A stretch of 64,000 nt of DNA from an uncultured Clostridia bacterium (GCA_947631855.1 CANRMX010000005.1:1-64000); one strand, 5' to 3'; counted from the stretch's first letter, positions 17,626-25,610 are shown. Numbers and translations are program-made. Notes: generated by a model not told the origin, from the letters alone.

Positions 17626-18278
17626 AGCTGCTGAATATTCTTTTGGATTTTCTGCTCCCGCCCCGCTGCCCTCTCTGCGGGCAGGTGGTGGCCCGGGGCG
17701 AGAGCCTCTGTCCCGGCTGCAAGGAGAAGCTGCCCAAAGCGCCCTACACCCGGGTGCTGCCCCTGGCCGGTGGAAAATCCCTGCGGGTGGTCGCCCCTAT
17801 GCCTTATCGGGATGAGTACCGCCATGCGCTGCACAGGTTCAAGTTCCTGGGGAAGAGATCCCTGGCAAAGCCCTTGGGGCAGCTGATGGCCCACGCCCTG
17901 CCCAAGGGCATCGCCGCCGATGGGTTGGCCTTTGTTCCCCTGTGGGAAAAGGACCGCGCAGCGAGAGGCTACGACCAGAGCGGGCTGCTGGCAAAAGAGA
18001 TGGCGGCCTGTCTGGGGCTGCCGCTGGTGGAAACGCTCCAAAAGACCCGGAAGACCCAGGTGCAGCACCAGCTTTCAAAGGCGCTGCGGGCGGAGAACGT
18101 GCGGGGCGCGTACCGGGCCGAAAAGCCGGTGGCCGGCCGGCGGCTGCTGTTGGTGGACGATATCGTCACCACGGGCGCCACCCTGCGGGCCTGCGCGGAG
18201 GCGCTGTATCAGGCGGGCGCGACGGAGATCACCGCGGTGTGCGCGGCCAACGCAGTGGGCGACGGGCGGGCAGAATAA
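17622..18278 (+). CDS. ComF family protein (phosphoribosyltransferase-like)
   Basis: 218 aa; N-terminal CPLCGQ...CPGC zinc ribbon, LLLVDDIVTTGATL PRPP motif; overlaps galT by ATGA. Confidence 0.92.
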   Translation: MKLLNILLDFLLPPRCPLCGQVVARGESLCPGCKEKLPKAPYTRVLPLAGGKSLRVVAPMPYRDEYRHALHRFKFLGKRSLAKPLGQLMAHALPKGIAADGLAFVPLWEKDRAARGYDQSGLLAKEMAACLGLPLVETLQKTRKTQVQHQLSKALRAENVRGAYRAEKPVAGRRLLLVDDIVTTGATLRACAEALYQAGATEITAVCAANAVGDGRAE

Positions 18279-18308
18279 CGAAAAACAGACGATCAGGAGG
18301 TAGACGGT

Positions 18309-18872
18309 ATGGATATGGAAAGAATACAGCGGGCAGTGCGGGAGATTCTGGAGGCCGTGGGGGAGGACCCCGACCGGGAGGGCCTACAGGAAACGCCCCA
18401 GCGGGTGGCCAGGATGTACGGAGAAATTTTCTCCGGGCTGGAAAGCGACCCCACCCAGCACCTGAAAATTTTCCACGAGACCGGGAAGCATGACGAGCTG
18501 GTGCTGGTCAAGGATATCCCGCTCTATTCGGTGTGTGAGCACCATCTGCTGCCCTTTGTGGGCAAGGCCCATATCGCCTACATTCCCCGGGACGGCAAGA
18601 TCATTGGGCTTTCCAAATTCGCCCGTATCGTGGATTGCTTCGCCCGCCGGCCCCAGGTGCAGGAGCGCCTCACCGGGCAGATCGCCGACTTTCTGGAGGA
18701 GCATCTGGAGCCCCGGGGCGTGGCGGTCTTTCTGGAGGCGGAGCACCTGTGCATGACCATGCGGGGCGCACGGGCGGCCGGGGCGGTGACACGCACCTCG
18801 GCGCTGCGGGGCATCATGCGTTCGGACCCACGCACCCGGGCCGAAGTGACGGCGCTGCTGGGCGGAAGGTAG
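18309..18872 (+). CDS. folE: GTP cyclohydrolase I
   Basis: 187 aa; [31 protein letters not shown]. Confidence 0.97.
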   Translation: MDMERIQRAVREILEAVGEDPDREGLQETPQRVARMYGEIFSGLESDPTQHLKIFHETGKHDELVLVKDIPLYSVCEHHLLPFVGKAHIAYIPRDGKIIGLSKFARIVDCFARRPQVQERLTGQIADFLEEHLEPRGVAVFLEAEHLCMTMRGARAAGAVTRTSALRGIMRSDPRTRAEVTALLGGR

Positions 18873-18878
18873 GCGCGT

Positions 18879-19706
18879 ATGGAGGTTCCGATCTTTCAGG
18901 CAGGCGACCGAATTTTCCCCCTTGACCGGGTGTACGTCATGGGGATTTTGAACGTCACCCCCGATTCCTTCTCCGACGGCGGGCGGTATTTCCAGCCGGA
19001 AGCCGCCGTGGCCCGGGCGGTGGAAATGGCCCGGGAGGGCGCGGATATCATCGATATCGGCGGGCAGTCCACCCGGCCGGGATTCACCGCCGTCTCTCCG
19101 GAGGAGGAGTGGGCGCGGATCGCCCCGGTGGTCGCCCCGGTGGCGGCGGCCGGGCTCACCGTGTCGGTGGATACCTTCTATCCCGAAGTGGCCCGCAAGG
19201 CGCTGGCGGCGGGCGCGAAGATCATCAACGACGTGTCCGGCTTCGGGGACGAGATGCTTCAGGCCGTGGCGGATTCCGGCTGCGGATGCGTGGTGATGTT
19301 CCCGGAAGGCGGCGGCGGGCAGGACGTGTGCGAAGCCGCCCGGGCTTTTTTTGCGGATCGGCTCCACCGGGCGGCTGCACTGGGTATCGCCAAAGAGCAC
19401 CTCTGTTTCGACCCTGGGATCGGCTTCGGCAAGACCTACGCAGAAAATCTGCGGCTCATCGCCCGGGTGGAGCGGTGCCGCTTGCCGGGCAGCGCCTTCC
19501 TGATGGCGGCCTCCCGGAAACGGGTGGTGGGCGCGCCCTGTGGCGACCCGCCCTTTGCAGAACGCCTCCCGGCCACGCTGGCCGCCCATACCGCCGCCAT
19601 TCTGGGCGGCGCGGACATGGTGCGGGTGCACGACGTGAAAGAGGCGGTGCAGGCGGCCAAAATGGCCCGGTGCCTGCGGGAGGCCGCCGGGAATCTACCG
19701 GAATAG
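18879..19706 (+). CDS. folP: dihydropteroate synthase
   Basis: 275 aa; MGILNVTPDSFSDGG, DIGGQSTRPG. Confidence 0.97.
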   Translation: MEVPIFQAGDRIFPLDRVYVMGILNVTPDSFSDGGRYFQPEAAVARAVEMAREGADIIDIGGQSTRPGFTAVSPEEEWARIAPVVAPVAAAGLTVSVDTFYPEVARKALAAGAKIINDVSGFGDEMLQAVADSGCGCVVMFPEGGGGQDVCEAARAFFADRLHRAAALGIAKEHLCFDPGIGFGKTYAENLRLIARVERCRLPGSAFLMAASRKRVVGAPCGDPPFAERLPATLAAHTAAILGGADMVRVHDVKEAVQAAKMARCLREAAGNLPE

Positions 19707-19716
19707 GGGAGAAGCT

Positions 19717-20085
19717 ATGGATACCATCATCATCAAGGGGCTGGAGATTTTCGCCTATCACGGGGTGAATCCCGAGGAAAAGCGGGACGGGCAGCGGTTC
19801 GTGCTGGACCTCACCCTGCGGGCCGATCTGTCTGCGGCCCGGCGCAGCGACGATCTGGCCGATACCGTGAATTACGCCGCGGTGCGCAAGACCGTCCAGC
19901 GGGCGTTTACCGACAAAAAGTATGACCTCATTGAGCGGGCGGCCCAGGTGGTCTGCGAAGCGGTGCTGGCGGAGCATCCCAGGGTGCAGGCGGTGACCCT
20001 GCTGCTGAAAAAGCCCGAGGCCCCCATGAACGCCGTTTTCGACTACGCCGGGGTGGAGATCACCCTGACCCGGGAGGAAGCCTGA
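19717..20085 (+). CDS. folB: dihydroneopterin aldolase
   Basis: 122 aa; IIIKGLEIFAYHGVNPEEKRDGQRFVLDL. Confidence 0.96.
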   Translation: MDTIIIKGLEIFAYHGVNPEEKRDGQRFVLDLTLRADLSAARRSDDLADTVNYAAVRKTVQRAFTDKKYDLIERAAQVVCEAVLAEHPRVQAVTLLLKKPEAPMNAVFDYAGVEITLTREEA

Positions 20086-20086
20086 G

Positions 20087-20575
20087 ATGCGGGCGGTGCT
20101 GGGCCTGGGCGGCAACCTGGGCGACCGGGAGGAAAATCTGCGGCAGGCGGTGCGGGCCATTGACGCGCTGCCCGGGACAATGGTGGTGCAGACCTCCCGG
20201 CTCTATGAGACGGAGCCCTTCGACGTGCTCTCCGAACAGGGAAAATATCTCAACGCCTGCGCGGTGATCGAGACCGATCTCCCGCCGGAGGAGCTGCTGG
20301 AGCGCTGTCTGGCCATCGAGACCGGGCTGGGCCGGGTGCGAAAAGAATACCACGGGGCGCGGACGGTGGACATCGACCTGCTGCTGTACGAGGGCTTTGC
20401 GCTGCACACCCCGCACCTCACGGTGCCCCATCCGCACATTTTGGAGCGGGCCTTTGTGCTGGTGCCCCTCCAGGAGCTTTTCCCGAAGGGCAGCGCCCTG
20501 GGGATGGATTTTGCCGCGGCCCTGGACAAGGTGGGCGCCGCGGGGGTTGTTCCGTTTAAGCAATTGAAATGGTAA
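20087..20575 (+). CDS. folK: 2-amino-4-hydroxy-6-hydroxymethyldihydropteridine diphosphokinase
   Basis: 162 aa; LGLGGNLGDREENL, RTVDIDLLLY, VPHPHILERAFVLVPL. Confidence 0.97.
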   Translation: MRAVLGLGGNLGDREENLRQAVRAIDALPGTMVVQTSRLYETEPFDVLSEQGKYLNACAVIETDLPPEELLERCLAIETGLGRVRKEYHGARTVDIDLLLYEGFALHTPHLTVPHPHILERAFVLVPLQELFPKGSALGMDFAAALDKVGAAGVVPFKQLKW

Positions 20576-20609
20576 ACCGCAAGCAAGCGCTTGCCGCCAC
20601 CCCGCACCC

Positions 20610-20700
20610 ACTTCGCGTTTCGCACGCTGTAAGGCGTGCTGGTGCGATTTGGAAACGGCTTTTCCGGTCGCGGAATTTTTTGCCTACGAGCCGAGGGGAA
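20610..20700 (+). repeat. dispersed intergenic repeat, copy B
   Basis: CTTCGCGTTTCGCACGCTGTAAGGCGTGCTGGTGCGATTTGGAAACGGCTTTTCCGGTCGCGGAATTTTTTGCC. Confidence 0.8.
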
Positions 20701-20767
20701 ACAAAAATTAGCAAAGTCGGGTCGAGCCGCTGAAAAAAATAAAAAAAGTCCGGTCAAGCCAAGTCAA

Positions 20768-20806
20768 GTTCTTTTTGTTTACTTTTTCTTTCAAGAAAAA
20801 GTAAGG
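20768..20806. repeat. AGTTCTTTTTG(T/C)TTACTTTTTCTTTCAAGAAAAAGTAAG palindromic element
   Basis: 10-bp inverted repeat ACTTTTTCTT/AAGAAAAAGT; near-identical at 23151-23189 and partly at 57-80. Confidence 0.8.
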
Positions 20807-20850
20807 CGGGCTGTTGTCATGCCGAACGATTGGGGGGAGGATGAATCGCT

Positions 20851-21474
20851 ATGCTGCCCCGGGAATTTTATGAAAGGGACGCCACCGAGGTGGCCCCGGC
20901 GCTGCTGGGGAAGGTGCTCGCCCACCGCACGGCGGAGGGGACGGCGGCCGGGGTCATCGTGGAGACGGAGGCCTATGCCGGCCCCTGGGACAAGGGCGCC
21001 CACAGCTATGGCGGCAAAAAGACAGCCCGCACGGCCATCCAATACGGGCCGGGCGGGTTTGCATATGTCTATCTGATCTACGGGATGTACTGCTGCTTCA
21101 ACGCGGTGGTGAGCCTGCCGGAACAGCCCCAGTGCGTGCTGGTGCGGGCGCTGCGGCCGGTGGCGGGGATCGACCTGATGCAAAAGCGGCGGCGGACGGA
21201 AAATCTGCTGGACCTGTGCAGCGGCCCGGGCAAGCTGTGCGCCGCGCTGGGCATCACCCGGGCCGATAACGGCGGGGACCTCTGCGGCGGGGCGCTGTCC
21301 ATCGAGGACGGAGAGCTGGTGCCCCGAGAGAAGATCGGCGTCTCCCCACGGGTGAATATCGACTACGCCGGGGAGTGCAGGGACTACCTCTGGCGCTATT
21401 ATCTCCGGGACGATCCATTCGTCTCCAAAGTGCCCGGGCGGTACCGAAGCGCCCTGACGCTGGACAGGCTGTAA
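20851..21474 (+). CDS. DNA-3-methyladenine glycosylase (Mpg/AAG family)
   Basis: 207 aa; VETEAYAGPWDKGAHSYGGKKTARTAIQYGPGGFAYVYLIYGMYCCFNAV. Confidence 0.95.
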   Translation: MLPREFYERDATEVAPALLGKVLAHRTAEGTAAGVIVETEAYAGPWDKGAHSYGGKKTARTAIQYGPGGFAYVYLIYGMYCCFNAVVSLPEQPQCVLVRALRPVAGIDLMQKRRRTENLLDLCSGPGKLCAALGITRADNGGDLCGGALSIEDGELVPREKIGVSPRVNIDYAGECRDYLWRYYLRDDPFVSKVPGRYRSALTLDRL

Positions 21475-21476
21475 TT

Positions 21477-21908
21477 TTAAAGTACTTCCCGCTCCTGATT
21501 GGCGGCCAGCAGCCGGGCGATCCCATTCTCCGCGTAGGAGAGCAGCCGGCCGTACCGCCGGGCGATCTCCTCCCGGCAGGCCGCGTATTCTCCCGCCTCT
21601 ACGGCCCGGCGCTTTTCCGCTTTCAGGGCCAGATAGTCCCCCAAGGCCTCCGCCTCCTGGTAGAAGATCACGTTGAATTTGCCCCGATTCATAGAGACCG
21701 GGAACAAGTCGGTGAGGAACGGGTCGTCCTCCACGTAGTACCGTACGCCGTAGGCGGCGCACAGCCGGTCGAAGTCGGGCAGGAAAGCGTCCCGCTGTCC
21801 GCGGGAATCGCAGGGATGGGACAGGGCGATGCGCTTGACGCCGGCCCGGACCATTTCGCAGAAGCAGTCCGCCGCCCCCAGACGATAGGAATATTCGTCG
21901 ATTTTCAT
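21477..21908 (-). CDS. conserved hypothetical protein
   Basis: 143 aa ORF with good start context; no family recognised. Confidence 0.7.
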   Translation of the reverse strand: MKIDEYSYRLGAADCFCEMVRAGVKRIALSHPCDSRGQRDAFLPDFDRLCAAYGVRYYVEDDPFLTDLFPVSMNRGKFNVIFYQEAEALGDYLALKAEKRRAVEAGEYAACREEIARRYGRLLSYAENGIARLLAANQEREVL

Positions 21909-21930
21909 AAGCGCTCCTTTCCGGCGCGGG

Positions 21931-22932
21931 TCAGAGCTGCCCTGCCGTGCGCCAGCGCATTTCCTCCACCCGTTCCTCCGCTTCCGCCCGCAGGGCCCGG
22001 GGCGGCTCCCGGAAGAACTGGAGCACCGGCTCGTTCTTTTTGAGATTCCACGTCCCCGCCACCTGGCCGTCGATGGCGATGGTGGGCAGGCAGATGCCCG
22101 ATTTGAGGATCACCGCTTTTTTATATTCCTCCGGGAGCACCGCGCTGCGGTCCACATAGGAAACGATCAGCGGGTCAAACCCCGACAGCAGCGTCACCCG
22201 TGGGATGTCTCCCATCTCGCCGCCCTTTACATAGTAGTAGACCTCTCGGCCGACTTCCAGCCGTTCCAATTCATCGAGGTCAAGCGTCTCCAGCTGTTTG
22301 GCTGCTTCCCGGTCCAGGCCGAAGAACCAGGCGGCGTCCGCCAGAGTGGCTGGGCCGTATGCCGCGAAGTATCGGCGCAATAATCCGGGCAGCACTTCTT
22401 CCCGGGATTGGGTGGGCTCGGCGGCGATCAGATCGAAATCCCGGCTGGTCATGCTGCGGAAAGCGACCTTGCCCATCCGCGCCATGGGCACGAAGATGCC
22501 GCCCCAGGAGGAAAAGATGCGGCTGAGAATTTCCGGGTCGAACTCCCAGGAGAAGATGCGCCGCATTTCCGCCCGGGAATACACCCCGTCCTCCATCAGC
22601 CGGGTGATCCGCTCCATCATGTCCCACAGTTGGGATTCGCTGAGCCCCAGTCAGTCGGGCAGGGCGGCGTCGGCGTGGAGGGCCAGCAGGGTAGGCAGAT
22701 CGTCGTAATCCGTCCCGTGGAGCGTCCCCCTGTACAGCCAGGTTTTGGTGAGGGCGGTTTTCCATCCGGTCAATTCCGCGCCCCGGATCACCGCGGAAAA
22801 CGCCGCGTTGCGGTGGAACCAGCAGTGCATGCCCAGCAGCTCCCGCGCCAGGCGAGTGATGTCCGGGCAGCTGCGGGTGAGGTACAGCCCATGCATCCGT
22901 GTGCGCAGGATCATCTCGGTCGTTTTCTCCAT
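21931..22932 (-). pseudogene. winged-helix DNA-binding/AlkZ-like (HTH_42) protein interrupted by an in-frame TGA
   Basis: N-terminal ORF 22651-22932 and C-terminal ORF 21931-22620 are in the same frame; ...HADAALPD[TGA]LGLSESQLWDMMERIT... stop at 22651-22653. Confidence 0.75.
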
Positions 22933-23026
22933 ATTCCTTCCCCCTTCACCTTTTTGCCTCGCCGCTTCGTGAGGATATTATACCTTCCCCCGCCCCAAAA
23001 ATCAAGGCCGTGGCCGGCCGGGCCAA

Positions 23027-23125
23027 GACGCGTTTCGCGCACGTCTGCGTGCGCTGGTGCGATTTGGAAACAGCTTGACAGGTCGCGGAATTCACTGCGT
23101 GCGAGACGAGGGTACATTTCGCTTG
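23027..23125 (+). repeat. dispersed intergenic repeat, copy C
   Basis: GACGCGTTTCGCGCACGTCTGCGTGCGCTGGTGCGATTTGGAAACAGCTTGACAGGTCGCGGAATTCACTGCG. Confidence 0.8.
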
Positions 23126-23150
23126 CACGCAGTTGCCCCGAGCCACGGAA

Positions 23151-23189
23151 AGTTCTTTTTGCTTACTTTTTCTTTCAAGAAAAAGTAAG
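23151..23189. repeat. second copy of the ACTTTTTCTTTCAAGAAAAAGT palindromic element
   Basis: AGTTCTTTTTGCTTACTTTTTCTTTCAAGAAAAAGTAAG. Confidence 0.8.
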
Positions 23190-23220
23190 TGTCTCCCCAC
23201 CCGAAGGGCGGGGAGACACT
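23189..23220. terminator. hairpin AGTGTCTCCCC...GGGGAGACACT
   Basis: 11-bp perfect inverted repeat; same hairpin type ends copies A and D of the repeat family. Confidence 0.7.
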
Positions 23221-23289
23221 AAATAATCAAGTTGCAGCCGAGCCAAATGACTACGGTGTCACGCCTTCTGCCAAAGCCCCCGTTTTTTC

Positions 23290-23318
23290 TTGCTTTTTCG
23301 ATTCTTTTCTGTTATACT
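23290..23318 (+). promoter_or_regulatory. toxin 1 promoter TTGCTT-17-TATACT
   Basis: identical boxes and spacing at 23703-23731 in module 2; followed by stem-loop GCGCCG-GATA-CGGCGC at 23325-23340 near the predicted TSS. Confidence 0.75.
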
Positions 23319-23448
23319 TTTCTTGCGCCGGATACGGCGCGGGAATACTTGCCAGTAACGGTAGGCGGTTGGCCCTCCAGCTTTTCAAAAGGAGGGTGAA
23401 AGTTCTTTTCCGGGTTAGCCCCGGCCCTCCTGGAAGGGAGGGATGTCC

Positions 23449-23544
23449 ATGGATGCAGTCACGTGGGCTGAAATCTTTCAGTACACCATGGTACTCATTT
23501 CCTTTGCTGCATTGCTTGTGGCGATCGGACATAAAAAGAAATAA
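23449..23544 (+). CDS. holin-like type I toxin candidate, 31 aa
   Basis: MDAVTWAEIFQYTMVLISFAALLVAIGHKKK*: hydrophobic helix plus Lys tail; SD GGAGG 7 nt upstream, in a hairpin CCCTCC-TGGAAG-GGAGGG; below the ORF-track length cutoff. Confidence 0.75.
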   Translation: MDAVTWAEIFQYTMVLISFAALLVAIGHKKK

Positions 23545-23621
23545 CCGCTCCAGGCTAAGGAATGCGGTTATTTCTTACCGTTTCTGAGGGCCATGCCGCT
23601 TACCGGCAAGTTTCCCTTTGT
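23538..23621 (-). ncRNA. candidate antisense antitoxin RNA 1
   Basis: minus-strand promoter TTGACA (23656-23651) -17- TATAAT (23633-23628); ends at stem-loop GAAATAACCGC/GCGGTTATTTC followed on the minus strand by TTTTTAT; overlaps the toxin 1 3' end. Confidence 0.7.
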
Positions 23622-23702
23622 GCCTCTATTATAGCAAAGTTAGGGTTGATTGTCAAGCATTGCTTCATAGAATACGAGAATTACGAAAGCCCACGTTTTT
23701 TC

Positions 23703-23731
23703 TTGCTTTTTCGAGAAATCTCTGCTATACT
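23703..23731 (+). promoter_or_regulatory. toxin 2 promoter TTGCTT-17-TATACT
   Basis: same layout as module 1; stem-loop GCGCCG-AATA-CGGCGC at 23739-23754. Confidence 0.75.
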
Positions 23732-23883
23732 TTATCTTGCGCCGAATACGGCGCGGGAATACTTGCCGATACGGTATGCGGTTGGCCCTCCACCCGGAAA
23801 CGGGAGAGGGGTGCGCAAACTCTCCCGATGACATAGAAACCCACCGCAAGGATGGGAATCTTTGGATAAAGGAGGGATGCAGC

Positions 23884-23970
23884 ATAACTGTTTATGAAAC
23901 GCTACATCTCAGTCTGATGGTGCTCAGCATCATCGTGTCTCTGATTGTCGCATTAGTAGACAGAAAGTAA
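23884..23970 (+). CDS. holin-like type I toxin candidate 2, 28 aa, with ATA in the start position
   Basis: (I/M)TVYETLHLSLMVLSIIVSLIVALVDRK*; SD AAAGGAGG ends 8 nt before ATA at 23884; resembles MTVYE-type putative holin-like toxins. Confidence 0.65.
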   Translation: MTVYETLHLSLMVLSIIVSLIVALVDRK

Positions 23971-24050
23971 CCGCTCCGGCCAAGGGTTGCGGTTACTTTC
24001 TGTAACTGTCATCTGAGGGCCATGCCGCTTACCGGCAAGTTTCCCTTTGT
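23961..24050 (-). ncRNA. candidate antisense antitoxin RNA 2
   Basis: minus-strand promoter TTGACA (24085-24080) -17- TATAAT (24062-24057); 14-bp inverted repeat CAGAAAGTAACCGC/GCGGTTACTTTCTG at 23961-24002. Confidence 0.7.
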
Positions 24051-24163
24051 GCTCTTATTATAGCAAAAACGAGGCAGGTTGTCAAGCGCAAGGCCCGATA
24101 ACACGGTCACTTTTTGCGCCCACCCCCATCTGCCCTAAACCCAGAAAAAGGAGACTGCCAACC

Positions 24164-25567
24164 ATGAAATCCCTGCTTGAAAAGCTGCAGCGTTACGCCG
24201 CGTCCGGCGCGCTGCCCATGCACATGCCCGGCCACAAGCGGAACACCCAGGCCTTCCCGTGGCTGGGGGAGCTGGGCGCGGGGCTGGACATCACCGAGAT
24301 CGACGGGTTTGACAACCTGAACGAGCCCCGAACGCTTTTTGCCGATTTGGAACGCCGGGCCGCCCGGCTTTGGGGGGCGGAGGAGAGTATCTGCCTGGTG
24401 AACGGCAGCACGGCGGGGGTGCTGGCGGCGATCCGGGCGGCGCTGGGCCGCGGCGGGGAGCTGCTGCTGTTTCGCGGGTCGCACCGATCCGCCTACCACG
24501 CCGCGGAGCTCGTAGGGGCGAAGCTGCACTATCTCACCCCGGCCCTTGCGCCGGATTGCGGCATCTGGGGCTCGGTGACGGCGGAGGAAGTGGACCGTGC
24601 CCTGGCGGCCCATCCCGGCGTCCGGCTGGTGGGGATCACCAGCCCCACCTATGAGGGGGTGCTCAGCGACGTGAAGGCCATCGCGGCGGTGTGCCATGCC
24701 CGGGGGGTGCCGCTGTTGGTGGACGAGGCCCACGGGGCGCACCTGGGCTTTGGAGGATTCCCTGCGGGCGCGGTGGCCTGCGGGGCCGATCTGGTGGTGC
24801 AAAGCCTGCACAAGACCTTGCCCAGCCTGACCCAGACGGCCGTCCTCCACGTAAGCGGCGGGCTGGTGGAGCCCCATGAAGTGCGGCGGAACGTGGCAAT
24901 CTTCCAATCCAGCAGCCCCTCCTATCTGCTGGCGGCCTCCATCGATGGGTGCATCGGCTTTTTGGAGCGGGAGGGAAATGCGCAGGCCGCCCGTTGGCTG
25001 GCGGATTTGGCGGCATTCCGGGCGTCGCTGGGCGATCTCAAGCACCTCAAGCTGCTGACCGGCGGCGAAGCTGTTTTTGATTTTGACCCCTCCAAGCTGG
25101 TGCTTTCCACGGCTGGGACGGCCCTCACCGGGGCGGCGCTGATGGAGCGGCTGCGGGCGGAATTCCACATCGAGCTGGAGATGGCCTGCGACCAGTATGC
25201 CCTGGCCATGACCGGCATGGGGGACACGGCGGATTCGCTGGCCCGGCTGGCCGAAGCGGTGCGGGCGTTGGACAGCCGGTGCGAAAGGGCCCCATCCAAA
25301 GCGCCGGGGAATATCCCGCTCCCCGAAAAGCGGCTGGAGATTTTTGAAGCCGCAGCTCATCCGGGCGCATTCTGCCCGGTGGAAGCGGCGGAGGGAAAGA
25401 TCAGCGGGGAATATGTCTGGGCCTATCCGCCGGGCAGCCCGCTGCTGGCGCCGGGCGAAGTCATCGGGGCGGAGACCGCCGCGGCCCTGGCAACCGACCC
25501 CAGCCTGCACTCCACCCGGGGCGAATTGCCCCAGCGCATTTTTGTATTGACGGAACCGGAAAAATAG
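24164..25567 (+). CDS. Orn/Lys/Arg decarboxylase family PLP enzyme
   Basis: MPGHKRNTQAFPW, LVDEAHGAHLGF, VQSLHKTLPSLTQTA; start taken at MKSLLEK. Confidence 0.93.
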   Translation: MKSLLEKLQRYAASGALPMHMPGHKRNTQAFPWLGELGAGLDITEIDGFDNLNEPRTLFADLERRAARLWGAEESICLVNGSTAGVLAAIRAALGRGGELLLFRGSHRSAYHAAELVGAKLHYLTPALAPDCGIWGSVTAEEVDRALAAHPGVRLVGITSPTYEGVLSDVKAIAAVCHARGVPLLVDEAHGAHLGFGGFPAGAVACGADLVVQSLHKTLPSLTQTAVLHVSGGLVEPHEVRRNVAIFQSSSPSYLLAASIDGCIGFLEREGNAQAARWLADLAAFRASLGDLKHLKLLTGGEAVFDFDPSKLVLSTAGTALTGAALMERLRAEFHIELEMACDQYALAMTGMGDTADSLARLAEAVRALDSRCERAPSKAPGNIPLPEKRLEIFEAAAHPGAFCPVEAAEGKISGEYVWAYPPGSPLLAPGEVIGAETAAALATDPSLHSTRGELPQRIFVLTEPEK

Positions 25568-25575
25568 TGTAGAAT
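25547..25575 (+). promoter_or_regulatory. promoter TTGACG-17-TAGAAT for the SCIFF locus
   Basis: overlaps the 3' end of the decarboxylase gene; ATG at 25611. Confidence 0.65.
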
Positions 25576-25610
25576 AGCCTGTAGAAATCAATGAAAGGGG
25601 ACTACCCAAG

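Noticed and set aside
22651-22653. Possible selenocysteine or recoded TGA in the AlkZ-like gene
   Set aside because: No SECIS-like hairpin evident downstream, no family precedent I know of, and other genes here use TGA as a normal stop; nonsense mutation or sequencing error is simpler
23189-23587. 132-aa plus-strand ORF over toxin module 1
   Set aside because: Wrong frame relative to the SD-preceded 31-codon toxin ORF and runs across promoter and terminator elements
23737-23883. Upstream in-frame extension of toxin 2 (MRRIRRGNTCRYGM...)
   Set aside because: Starts within the predicted 5' end of the transcript and reads through structured UTR with no convincing SD; the 28-codon frame has the SD and family-like sequence
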